Origin: DAITMV01 sp046318595
GTDB taxonomy: Bacteria; Pseudomonadota; Gammaproteobacteria; Burkholderiales; Burkholderiaceae_B
NCBI GenBank assembly: GCA_046318595.1
Contig: JBKCTV010000004.1
Coordinates: 104,717 to 168,716, forward strand
Length of the DNA: 64,000 nucleotides
Direction of reading: 5' to 3'
A program made the position numbers and the translations under genes. The notes under the pieces are model-generated. The model made no database searches. It saw only the letters and a list, made by a program, of their open reading frames with translations, and was not told the origin of the DNA. Positions 41,833 through 49,977 of this stretch are shown here, piece after piece; position 1 is the stretch's first letter, and every line of letters begins with the position of its first letter.

Positions 41833-43028
41833 TAGCCCTCGATGCCGGCTTGCAGCGGGAAACGCTTTAGTATGGTTTGCCGGGCAGCTTTACGTTGTGC
41901 AACGTATGCGCCTGGGTTTTCGAGAATGTCCAGCAATTGCTGCGACCATCCTTCGCAGTCGAAAAAATCCACCAACTGTCCATTGACACCATGCTCGATG
42001 ATTTCTTGCACCGGTGGTGTGGCCGAACCTACCACTAAGCATTCGCAGCTCATCGCTTCCAACATTGACCATGAGAGCACGAAAGGGTAGGTCAGATAGA
42101 GATGCGCCGCCGACACCTGCAACAGCTGCCGATAAGCCTGATATGTGAGCCGACCGGTAAAATGCACCCTGCTCCAATCTACACGATCGCCAATTTCGCG
42201 TAATAACAATTCGCGCCAAGTAGCGGCTTCCTGGGGCGGGCGACCATATTGAGAACCATCAGCTCCGACGATCACGACTTGAACCGTGGAATGCGCGCGC
42301 AGCAAGCTGGGCAGGGTGCGCATCAGTATGTGAAAACCTCGGTAAGGTTCGAGGTTGCGCGCCACATACGTAACGACGGGGTCTCCGAATCGGAACGTCC
42401 TGCCGTCGGCCAGCGTTAAAACAGCGCTAGAATCGGGTTGCAGGTAATCGCAATTTATTCCCTCGTGAATGAGCGATAGCTTAAATTGGTAAGCCTTTGG
42501 ATGCAGCGACCTTTGCCATTCGGTGGGAGAAACCCCCGCGTCGCACATCTCCAGGTTGAGCAAATGCAGCGCGTTTTTTATGCGTATTCTTGCGTGGTCG
42601 TCGGGCGTGGATGGATATATGGGGTCGAAACCGGCATCGGCGCCATGCGCGTGGTAAAAAAACTCAAAAAAGCTGATGAGCTTGGCGCGCGGGAATGCTT
42701 CTTTAAGAAAAAGAGCCTCACCCCAACCTGGATGCACCAGCATGACGTCCGGCTCGAAACCTTGAGCCGCGAGTGCCATGGCTTTTTCGTAGACCGCCTG
42801 ACCATATAAAACACCGTTTTCCAGCGGGGCCACATATCGGTGCAAACCGGCCGTAGGCTGCCTTTTCAAGGTATAGCGCATGAGCGGTATGCCTGGCATG
42901 CCTGGCGCGGTATGTGCGCCACAACCGATCACCCGGTGACCCTGCGCGACCAAATGCGTCACGATATGCCGAAATTGCCCCGGAAAATTTTGATGAACGA
43001 TTAAGAAATTCAAGGTCGTTTTCCGCAT
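41817..43028 (-). CDS. Family 4 glycosyltransferase
   Basis: 403-residue GT-B protein. The N-terminal domain starts NFLIVHQNFPGQFRHIVTHL, the usual donor-independent Rossmann fold. The C-terminal domain has VTYVARNLEPYRGFHILM, VVIVGADGSQYG and the E-x7-E-like SWSMLEAMSCECLVVGSATPPVQEII nucleotide-binding motif. The acceptor and donor are not evident. It is a lone gene in this direction, not inside the polysaccharide operons, although it could serve that pathway. Confidence 0.85.
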   Translation of the reverse strand: MRKTTLNFLIVHQNFPGQFRHIVTHLVAQGHRVIGCGAHTAPGMPGIPLMRYTLKRQPTAGLHRYVAPLENGVLYGQAVYEKAMALAAQGFEPDVMLVHPGWGEALFLKEAFPRAKLISFFEFFYHAHGADAGFDPIYPSTPDDHARIRIKNALHLLNLEMCDAGVSPTEWQRSLHPKAYQFKLSLIHEGINCDYLQPDSSAVLTLADGRTFRFGDPVVTYVARNLEPYRGFHILMRTLPSLLRAHSTVQVVIVGADGSQYGRPPQEAATWRELLLREIGDRVDWSRVHFTGRLTYQAYRQLLQVSAAHLYLTYPFVLSWSMLEAMSCECLVVGSATPPVQEIIEHGVNGQLVDFFDCEGWSQQLLDILENPGAYVAQRKAARQTILKRFPLQAGIEGYQRLF

Positions 43029-43064
43029 AAATAAAAAAATGTACAGACGTCGGCTGATGCGGTG

Positions 43065-43154
43065 TTAGACCTTTTTGGGTGATGTTGCCAGAAACTCACG
43101 CGCGCAGCCACCGTCGGCCGGACCGGTGCATAGCCAGATCGAATCGATGCGCAT
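43065..43154 (-). pseudogene. Possible fragment of an IS66-type TnpB start
   Basis: In the 217-base gap before the glycosyltransferase gene, the minus strand reads MRIDSIWLCTGPADGG and then stops after 29 codons. The beginning resembles the N-terminus of IS66-family TnpB proteins (IDxIWLxTxPxD). Upstream on the same strand FVPTTSNPPPAHH... looks like a degraded low-complexity tail. The match covers only about a dozen residues, so this is tentative. Nothing else was recognised in 43029-43245. Confidence 0.3.
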
Positions 43155-43245
43155 CACAACAGCACCGTTTTGGCTAATGCGTGATGCGCGGGCGGCGGGT
43201 TTGAGGTGGTCGGCACGAATTTATTGACAGACTGCGCCGGACAAT

Positions 43246-44106
43246 TCAGTCATGCTCTAAAAAAAGATCGGTCAACAATTCCGTCGATCCAGGCACGACG
43301 CTATACCTCGCCAAATCGACTAGGCCATGCGCAGCCAATACCTGTTCGTCGATAAGGAAGCGGCCCGTGGCGTCGGGCGAGCGGGCGTCATGCTGCAGCA
43401 CGAGCACGGCCGCATCCGCTAGGATCGCCGGCGTCCGGCAATGCTCGGGGCGAATCCCGGGAATCATTTGCAGCGCGGCGGTTTGGATCACGGTCCGCGG
43501 CCACAACGCGTTGACGGCGATACCAAGCGGCTTGAACTCCTCCGCATGACCGAGAACGCACAAACTCATCCCATATTTGGCCATGCTGTAGGCCAAGTGC
43601 GGGGCGAACCATTTCGGCTGCATGTCGAGGGGTGGCGACAGCGTCAAGACATGCGGATTGCGGGCGGCGGCGGCGGATTTCTCGAGATACGGCAGACAAG
43701 CCTGGGTCGCGGCGAAGGTACCGCGCACATTGACGCCCATCATCAGGTCGAAGCGCTTGAGCGGCGTGTGCGCAGTGTCGGTGAGCTGAATGGCGCTGGC
43801 GTTGTTGATCAGAATATCGATGCCGCCGAAATGGTCGGCAGCCATGGCGACGGCCGCGGCCAGCCGTTCAGCGTCGCGAAGATCGACTTGCAGCGGTAAA
43901 CAGCGCCCACCCGCCTGTTCGATAGCCAGCGCGGCGGAATGAATGGTGCCCGGCAGTTTGGGGTTGGGCTCGGCGGTCTTGGCGGCGATCACGATGTTGG
44001 CGCCGTGTTGTGCCAGACGCTCGGCGATCGCCAGGCCGATGCCACGCGAACCGCCAGTGATGAATACCGTTTTGCCGCGCAGCGCGGTGTCGATGTCCTC
44101 AGGCAT
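43246..44106 (-). CDS. Short-chain dehydrogenase (HSDL2-like)
   Basis: 286-residue SDR with NAD(P) motif TGGSRGIG, NNAS (DILINNASAIQL), a Ser-containing LTLSPPLDM and the catalytic YSMAKYGMS. The SPP sequence and the longer C-terminal part match the HSDL2-like subgroup, which is found with fatty-acid oxidation genes. It is the last gene of the fad operon, 92 bases after the thiolase. Substrate unknown; an acyl chain derivative is likely. Confidence 0.85.
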   Translation of the reverse strand: MPEDIDTALRGKTVFITGGSRGIGLAIAERLAQHGANIVIAAKTAEPNPKLPGTIHSAALAIEQAGGRCLPLQVDLRDAERLAAAVAMAADHFGGIDILINNASAIQLTDTAHTPLKRFDLMMGVNVRGTFAATQACLPYLEKSAAAARNPHVLTLSPPLDMQPKWFAPHLAYSMAKYGMSLCVLGHAEEFKPLGIAVNALWPRTVIQTAALQMIPGIRPEHCRTPAILADAAVLVLQHDARSPDATGRFLIDEQVLAAHGLVDLARYSVVPGSTELLTDLFLEHD

Positions 44107-44198
44107 GGCGTGCTCCGCGTCTATTCAAAAGCGTTTGAATGGCTGTGCGCGAGTCGGGCATTTTCAGCCTCCGGGCAGAGGCCAAGCTCCTTGCAAAG

Positions 44199-45395
44199 TC
44201 AGACACGTTCGAAAACCCCGGCCGCGCCCATGCCGGTGCCGACGCACATGGTCACCATACCGTAGCGCAACTTGCGTCGCTGCAAGGCATGTACCAAGGT
44301 GGCCGTGCGAATGGCGCCGGTCGCACCCAGCGGATGACCGAGCGCAATCGCGCCGCCGAGCGGGTTGATTTTGGCAGGGTCGAGCTGCAGGTCGTTGATG
44401 ACCGCGAGGGCTTGCGCGGCGAATGCTTCATTAAGCTCGACCCAGTCGAGGTCGTCCTGCCGCAGACCGGCGGTTTTGAGCGCAGCAGGAATCGCTTCCT
44501 TCGGCCCGATACCCATGATCGCTGGGGGTACGCCACGCACCGAAAAACTGACGAACCGCGCCAACGGTTGCAAGCCGAACTGCTTGACTGCCGCTTCGGA
44601 CGCGAGAATCACCACGCCGGCACCGTCGGACATCTGCGAACTGTTGCCGGCGGTCACCGATCCCTTGGCGGCAAAAACGGTTTTTAGTTGATTCAACGCC
44701 TCGATCGATGTGTCGGCGCGTGGTCCTTCATCGTGCGCCAGGCTGACAACATTTTGGCGCAACGCGCCGGAGGCCAAATCGGGCACCGCCTGGGTCGCGC
44801 TAAACGGGGCGATTTCGGTGAACTCGCCGGCTGCCTGCGCCGCGAGCGCTTTCTGATGCGACTGCAGGGCAAACGCATCCTGCGCTGCGCGGGAAATTTT
44901 CCATTGCTGAGCCACTTTCTCGGCGGTCAAGCCCATGCCATACGCAATGCTGAGGTTGGCGTCGTTCCGGAAAATTTCGATATTGAACGCGGGTTTGTTG
45001 CCCGACATCGGCACCAGGCTCATCGACTCGACACCACCGGCGATCATCAGATCGGCCTCGCCGACCCGAATGCGGTCGGCCGCAGCGGCCACGGCCGACA
45101 GCCCGGAGGCGCAGAACCGGTTGATGGTCATGCCGCCGATGGTGTTCGGCAGACCGGCCAGCAGTAGCGCGATACGCGCGACATTCATGCCCTGCTCGGC
45201 TTCGGGAAACGCGCAGCCGATGATGCTGTCTTCGATGGCCGCCGGGTCGAGCGATGGGGTTTGCGCCAGCGCGCTTTGCAGCGCATGGACGAGCAGGTCA
45301 TCCGGCCGGACGAGACGAAATGCGCCTTTTGGCGCCTTGGCCACCGGCGTGCGGCTGGCGGCGACGATATAAGCTTCTTGCACTTGACGGATCAT
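44199..45395 (-). CDS. fadA: Acetyl-CoA acyltransferase (3-ketoacyl-CoA thiolase)
   Basis: Last step of the beta-oxidation cycle: CoA-dependent cleavage of 3-ketoacyl-CoA. The nucleophilic Cys is in NRFCASGLSAVAAAADRI, the catalytic His in GGAIALGHPLGATGAI, and the second Cys in MVTMCVGTGMGAAG. 398 residues, normal. AAGGAA upstream of the ATG supports the start. It is downstream of the FadB-like protein (83-base gap) and probably forms its partner. Confidence 0.94.
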   Translation of the reverse strand: MIRQVQEAYIVAASRTPVAKAPKGAFRLVRPDDLLVHALQSALAQTPSLDPAAIEDSIIGCAFPEAEQGMNVARIALLLAGLPNTIGGMTINRFCASGLSAVAAAADRIRVGEADLMIAGGVESMSLVPMSGNKPAFNIEIFRNDANLSIAYGMGLTAEKVAQQWKISRAAQDAFALQSHQKALAAQAAGEFTEIAPFSATQAVPDLASGALRQNVVSLAHDEGPRADTSIEALNQLKTVFAAKGSVTAGNSSQMSDGAGVVILASEAAVKQFGLQPLARFVSFSVRGVPPAIMGIGPKEAIPAALKTAGLRQDDLDWVELNEAFAAQALAVINDLQLDPAKINPLGGAIALGHPLGATGAIRTATLVHALQRRKLRYGMVTMCVGTGMGAAGVFERV

Positions 45396-45478
45396 GCTGC
45401 GTTCCTTGAGTTAAGTCGGTGGCCAGGAATTGATTTTCAGGACGGCGCAAACTTTTGGTCCCTTGATCGTCAACACGC

Positions 45479-47881
45479 TCAATTTCTCACCGGTTTTCCG
45501 GTCTGCAGCATGCCCATGATCCGCTCCTGCGTTTTGGTGTTGTCGAGCAGCCCGACGAAAAACTTTCTTTCCAGCGCGAGCAACCAGGACTCATCGACCA
45601 AGGAACCCGTTTCGACTTCACCACCGCAAATGACCGTGGCGATCATTTTGCCAATCGTGTAATCATAGGCGCTGATGAAACCGCCATCGCGCAGGTTGAC
45701 CAACTGCGCGAGGATGGTCGCGATCCCGGTTTTGCCTGCAACGGGAATACCGACCACACGGGGCGGCGGCCGGTACCCGGCGTTGTGCATCTGCCGGGCT
45801 TCTCCCAGCGCCACGTACAGCAGCTCGTGCGGGTTGAAAACGATGGGGTCGGTCGGCTGCAGGTAGCCGAGCGCCCGGCACTCATGCGCACTTTTACCGA
45901 CGGTCGCCATGGCAGCGGCGGTGAAGCCGGTTTTCAAAAACGGCAACAGATCGGTGGCAGCGATCGTTTGCGCGGCCCGGGCGGCGCGCACGGCGATTTC
46001 TTTCAACCCGCCGCCCGCCGGAATCAAGCCGACACCGATTTCGACCAGCCCCATGTAGGTTTCGAGCGCCGCCACCCGGCGCGCGCAATGCAGCGCCACC
46101 TCGCAGCCACCGCCCAGAGCTAAGCCGGACAAGGCCGCCACCACAGGCACCTGGGCGTAACGCAAGGCGAGCGTGGTGTTCTGAAAATCGGCGACCATCG
46201 GATCGATGGCTTTGGCGCCGCCCGCCAGGAACGCCGGCAGCATCGCTTGCAAATCAGCGCCTGCCGAAAACGGCTCTTCCGGTGACCAAATCACGAGCCC
46301 ACGATAAGATTTTTCTGCTAACGCGACGGCAGTCTGAATGCCTTTTAGCACGTCCGGGCCGACAGTGTGCATTTTGGTTTTGAACGACAGCACGAGCACA
46401 TCGTCCTGCTCCGGTGCGGTCCACAGACGCACGACGGCGGTTTCTTCGCAAGTCGTGCCGGGCAGTAGCGTGCCGGGACTACTTTCGCCGAGCAAGGGCG
46501 CACGCCGCACCTGCCGTTCGTAAACCGGCAGGCGACGGCGCGGTATGTAGGTTTTGCTGGCAGGCGACCACGAACCCTGTGGCGTATGTACTCCGTGCTC
46601 GGTCACTGGTTCAGAAAAGAGCCAGTCAGGCAGCGGGGCCGCACACAAGGCCAGCCCGGCGTCGATATCGCTGCGGACCCATTCGGCGATCTGCCGCCAG
46701 CCAGCGGCCTGCCAGATTTCAAACGGCCCGGTCGTCCAGCCGAAACCCCAACGCAAAGCGAAGTCGATGTCGCGCGCGGTCTCGGCGATGGTTTCGAGAT
46801 GCACGGCGATGTAGTGAAACATGTTGCGGAAAACCGCCCACAGAAACTTACCCTGGGGATGCTCGGCCGCACGCAGGGCCTGCAGCTTGGCGGCCCAGTC
46901 GGCGCCTTTGAGAATTTTTCCGATCGCCTCGTCCGCTTTGCCGGTGGCGGGTCGATACTCGCCACTGGCCGGATCGAGCTGCAAGATGTGTTTGCCATCT
47001 TTTTTAAAGAAACCGGCCTGGCTTTTTTGTCCCAAAGCACCGGCCTCGACGAGCTTTTTCAAAGCCGGCGGCGTGGCATACGCACTCGCAAACGGATCTT
47101 CGGGCAGGGTATCCTGCATGGTCTTGATGACGTGCAGCATGGTGTCGAGCCCAACTACGTCGGCCGTGCGGAAGGTCGCGGACTTGGCGCGGCCGAGTTT
47201 ACTGCCGGTCAAGTCGTCGACGACATCGAACGGCAGGGCAAACTTTTCCGCTTCGATCATGGTCGACAGCATTCCAAAGATGCCGACGCGGTTGGCGATG
47301 AAGTTAGGCGTGTCCTTGGCACGCACCACGCCCTTGCCCAAAGTGCTGGTCAGAAAGGTTTCGAGCAGGTCAAGAATCCGCGGCTCGGTGGCATCGGTCG
47401 GGATGAGCTCGACCAGGTGCATATAACGCGGCGGGTTGAAAAAATGCACGCCGCAAAAGCGCGCCGAGAGATCGGCATCGAACCCGTCGGACAGCTTTTC
47501 GATCGACAGCCCTGAGGTGTTGCTCGCAAAAATGGCGTGTGCCGCCAGGTGTGGCGCGACTTTTTTATAGAGATCGTGCTTCCAGTCCATACGCTCGGCG
47601 ATCGCTTCGATGACGAGGTCACACGTTGTCAGCAACGCCAGATCGTCTTCATAATTAGCGGCGCGAATCGCGCGGGCATCGTCGTTATTGGCCAGCGGCG
47701 CCGGACTTTGCTTGGCGAGCTTGTCGATGGCGGCCTGAACGATGCGGTTTTTGTCGCCGTCTTTGGCAGGTAAGTCGAACAGGACGACGGGAACGCCGGC
47801 ATTCGCACAATGGGCGGCGATTTGCGCGCCCATGACGCCGGCACCGAGAATCGCGACGCGGCGAACGATGAAGTTGGACAT
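45479..47881 (-). CDS. 3-hydroxyacyl-CoA dehydrogenase / enoyl-CoA hydratase, FadB-like
   Basis: 800-residue bifunctional beta-oxidation enzyme. The N-terminal NAD-binding dehydrogenase domain opens VRRVAILGAGVMGAQIAAHCANAG and carries HFFNPPRYMHLVEL. The C-terminal part is a crotonase domain (EEPFSAGADLQAML, ALGGGCEVALHCARRVA). This domain order, dehydrogenase first, is the FadN/FadB2 type rather than E. coli FadB, where hydratase comes first. AAGGAG 7 bases before the ATG fits the start. It works with the upstream acyl-CoA dehydrogenase and downstream thiolase. Confidence 0.93.
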   Translation of the reverse strand: MSNFIVRRVAILGAGVMGAQIAAHCANAGVPVVLFDLPAKDGDKNRIVQAAIDKLAKQSPAPLANNDDARAIRAANYEDDLALLTTCDLVIEAIAERMDWKHDLYKKVAPHLAAHAIFASNTSGLSIEKLSDGFDADLSARFCGVHFFNPPRYMHLVELIPTDATEPRILDLLETFLTSTLGKGVVRAKDTPNFIANRVGIFGMLSTMIEAEKFALPFDVVDDLTGSKLGRAKSATFRTADVVGLDTMLHVIKTMQDTLPEDPFASAYATPPALKKLVEAGALGQKSQAGFFKKDGKHILQLDPASGEYRPATGKADEAIGKILKGADWAAKLQALRAAEHPQGKFLWAVFRNMFHYIAVHLETIAETARDIDFALRWGFGWTTGPFEIWQAAGWRQIAEWVRSDIDAGLALCAAPLPDWLFSEPVTEHGVHTPQGSWSPASKTYIPRRRLPVYERQVRRAPLLGESSPGTLLPGTTCEETAVVRLWTAPEQDDVLVLSFKTKMHTVGPDVLKGIQTAVALAEKSYRGLVIWSPEEPFSAGADLQAMLPAFLAGGAKAIDPMVADFQNTTLALRYAQVPVVAALSGLALGGGCEVALHCARRVAALETYMGLVEIGVGLIPAGGGLKEIAVRAARAAQTIAATDLLPFLKTGFTAAAMATVGKSAHECRALGYLQPTDPIVFNPHELLYVALGEARQMHNAGYRPPPRVVGIPVAGKTGIATILAQLVNLRDGGFISAYDYTIGKMIATVICGGEVETGSLVDESWLLALERKFFVGLLDNTKTQERIMGMLQTGKPVRN

Positions 47882-47923
47882 GCAGGCTCCTTGATTACTG
47901 GTGATTATGCTGGCGTGAAAACA

Positions 47924-49714
47924 TCAGAAAGATTCGGCCGGCATCGCCATCAAGGACGCGCTGCCAGCGCGCGCCAGCCGGATATGCGCCGCCGTTTCCG
48001 GCAGCAACTTGGCAAAATAAAAGCGGGCGGTGTGCAGCTTGGCGCTATAGAAGCTGTCGCCACTGTCTGCCCGGTCGAGCGCAATCCGCGCCATTCGCGC
48101 AAAAAAATACGCGAACATGAGATGCCCGACGCAGCGCAGATAGTCAACTGCGGCCGCGCCCACCTCGTCCGGGTTCTGCAGAGACTTCATACCGATTTCC
48201 ATGGTCAAGCGACTCACCTGGTCGGCGAGCTCGGCGAGCGGCACGGTAAACGCCTGCATAGCGTCGTGGCCCGCCTGTTCGGCCACGAAGTTTTCGACCA
48301 AAGCACCGAAACGGCGCAGCTTCGCACCGGCGTCCTGCAACACTTTGCGGCCGAGCAGGTCGAGCGATTGAATGGTATTGGTGCCTTCGTAAATCATGTT
48401 GATACGGGCATCGCGAACATATTGTTCCATGCCCCACTCGGCGATATAGCCATGGCCGCCATACACCTGCAGGCAGTGCGAGGTCGCGATCCAGCCGTTG
48501 TCGGTCAGAAAGGCTTTGCACACGGGCGTGGCAAGTGCCACCAGCTCGGCAGCGGCGGCGCGTTCGTCGGCGTCGGGGTGGCTCAGTTCGCGGTCGAGCA
48601 GCAAGGCGGTCCACAGCGACAACGCCCGGCCGCCCTCGGCATAAGCGCGGGCGGTCAGCAACATTTTGCGGACGTCGGGGTGAACGATGATCGGATCGGC
48701 TGGTTTGTCGACCGCTTTGGTGCCCGACAAAGCGCGCATCTGCAGCCGGTCTTTGGCATACGCGACGGCGTTTTGATAGGCCACTTCGGTCAGACCCAGC
48801 GACTGCATACCAACGCCCAGACGCGCGGCGTTCATCATGACGAACATCGCATTCAAACCCTTGTTCGGCTCGCCGATCAACCAGCCGACGGCGCCGTCGA
48901 GGTTCATCTGACAGGTGGAATTGCCGTGGATGCCCATTTTGTGTTCGATCGCCCCGCACACGATAGCGTTGCGCGCGCCCAGCCCGCCGGCCTCGTTCGG
49001 AATGAACTTCGGCACCAGAAACAGGGAAATACCTTTGGTGCCGGAAGGTGCGCCAGGCAAGCGCGCGAGCACGAGGTGAACGATGTTCTCCGCCAGGTCG
49101 TGCTCGCCGGAGGAGATGAAAACCTTGCTGCCGGTAATCGCATACGAGCCCTCGGCCAAGGGCTCGGCCCTGGTGCGCAGCAGGCCCAGGTCGGTGCCGC
49201 AATGCGCTTCGGTCAGGCACATGGTGCCGGTCCACTCGCCGGACGTCAGCTTCGGCAGGTAGGCTTTTTTCAGCGCTTCAGTACCGTGGGCGTGCAGGCA
49301 TTCGTAAGCGCCATGCGTCAGCCCCGGATACATGGTCCAGGCTTGATTGGCGGCATTCAGCATTTCGTAAAACGCCTGGTTCAGCATGACCGGCAGACCT
49401 TGTCCGCCGTAGGCCGGGTCGCAGCCGAGCGCCGGCCAGCCAGCGGCAACGTATTGCCGGTAAGCGTCCTTGAAGCCAACAGGGGTGGTGACGCTGCCGT
49501 CCACGGCGCTGTGCCTGCAGCCTTCGCGGTCGCCGCTGCGATTGAGCGGGAACAGCACTTCGCCGGCAAACTGCGCGCCGGCTTCGAGCACCTGATTCAT
49601 CGTCTCGGCATCGAGCCCGGCGTGCGGCGGCATGGCGGCGTACGCTTGCTCCGCCTGCAAAAGCTCGTGCATGACGAACTGTATATCGCGCAGCGGCGCC
49701 CGGTATTGTCCCAT
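47924..49714 (-). CDS. Acyl-CoA dehydrogenase
   Basis: FAD enzyme for the first step of beta-oxidation; this 596-residue form is the long type with an N-terminal (PF12418-like) and a C-terminal (PF12806-like) extension around the acyl-CoA dehydrogenase core. Core signatures are GTMCLTEAHCGTDLGLLRTRAE, GSKVFISSGEHD and the catalytic-Glu region MIYEGTNTIQSLDLLGRKVL. GGGGGAG lies 7 bases upstream of the ATG. It heads the operon acyl-CoA dehydrogenase, FadB-like, FadA, SDR. A palindromic operator candidate and a short leader ORF lie upstream. Confidence 0.92.
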   Translation of the reverse strand: MGQYRAPLRDIQFVMHELLQAEQAYAAMPPHAGLDAETMNQVLEAGAQFAGEVLFPLNRSGDREGCRHSAVDGSVTTPVGFKDAYRQYVAAGWPALGCDPAYGGQGLPVMLNQAFYEMLNAANQAWTMYPGLTHGAYECLHAHGTEALKKAYLPKLTSGEWTGTMCLTEAHCGTDLGLLRTRAEPLAEGSYAITGSKVFISSGEHDLAENIVHLVLARLPGAPSGTKGISLFLVPKFIPNEAGGLGARNAIVCGAIEHKMGIHGNSTCQMNLDGAVGWLIGEPNKGLNAMFVMMNAARLGVGMQSLGLTEVAYQNAVAYAKDRLQMRALSGTKAVDKPADPIIVHPDVRKMLLTARAYAEGGRALSLWTALLLDRELSHPDADERAAAAELVALATPVCKAFLTDNGWIATSHCLQVYGGHGYIAEWGMEQYVRDARINMIYEGTNTIQSLDLLGRKVLQDAGAKLRRFGALVENFVAEQAGHDAMQAFTVPLAELADQVSRLTMEIGMKSLQNPDEVGAAAVDYLRCVGHLMFAYFFARMARIALDRADSGDSFYSAKLHTARFYFAKLLPETAAHIRLARAGSASLMAMPAESF

Positions 49715-49729
49715 CGTACGTCTCCCCCG

Positions 49730-49789
49730 TTATCGCGCCAGACGCGCAAAACCAAGCCGCGCGCCCACTGGCTTGCCCAGTGATTTCAT
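49730..49789 (-). CDS. Possible 19-residue leader peptide upstream of the fad operon
   Basis: A short open frame MKSLGKPVGARLGFARLAR ends 15 bases before the acyl-CoA dehydrogenase start. It has a strong ribosome site, GGGAGG, 4 bases before its ATG. It is rich in Arg, Gly and Leu. It might be a translated leader or a fortuitous match; no known leader family is recognised. Confidence 0.3.
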   Translation of the reverse strand: MKSLGKPVGARLGFARLAR

Positions 49790-49811
49790 CGTGCCTCCCG
49801 AGCAATATTAA

Positions 49812-49825
49812 ACCGAACGTTCGTT
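49812..49825. promoter_or_regulatory. TetR-type operator candidate of the fad operon
   Basis: CGAACGTTCG (49814-49823) is a perfect 10-base palindrome, extended as A-C-CGAACGTTCG-T-T with one more pair. It is about 100 bases upstream of the first fad gene. Beta-oxidation operons in betaproteobacteria are commonly controlled by TetR-family repressors that bind palindromes of this general type, released by acyl-CoA. The responsible regulator is not encoded in the window. Confidence 0.55.
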
Positions 49826-49977
49826 CTTTTTATGCCGATCGGTACTCGAAGTCAAGCAAATCGGCGGCGTAGCCAAGGCCGCCGCCTTGTATAGGCCGCG
49901 CAAAAAATTGTTAAACAGTGAACTTTTTCGCAAAAAACGACACCAATATACAACAAGACATAAACTGAAGAGCAACT

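Noticed and set aside
48144..49235. 363-codon minus-strand frame inside the acyl-CoA dehydrogenase gene.
   Set aside because: It is an alternative frame of the same strand, full of Arg and Pro, and the dehydrogenase frame is certain.
49855..49905. GC-rich hairpin GGCGGC...GCCGCC upstream of the giant gene.
   Set aside because: No gene is transcribed toward it from the left on the plus strand and there is no T-tract; likely chance GC-rich complementarity at the island edge.
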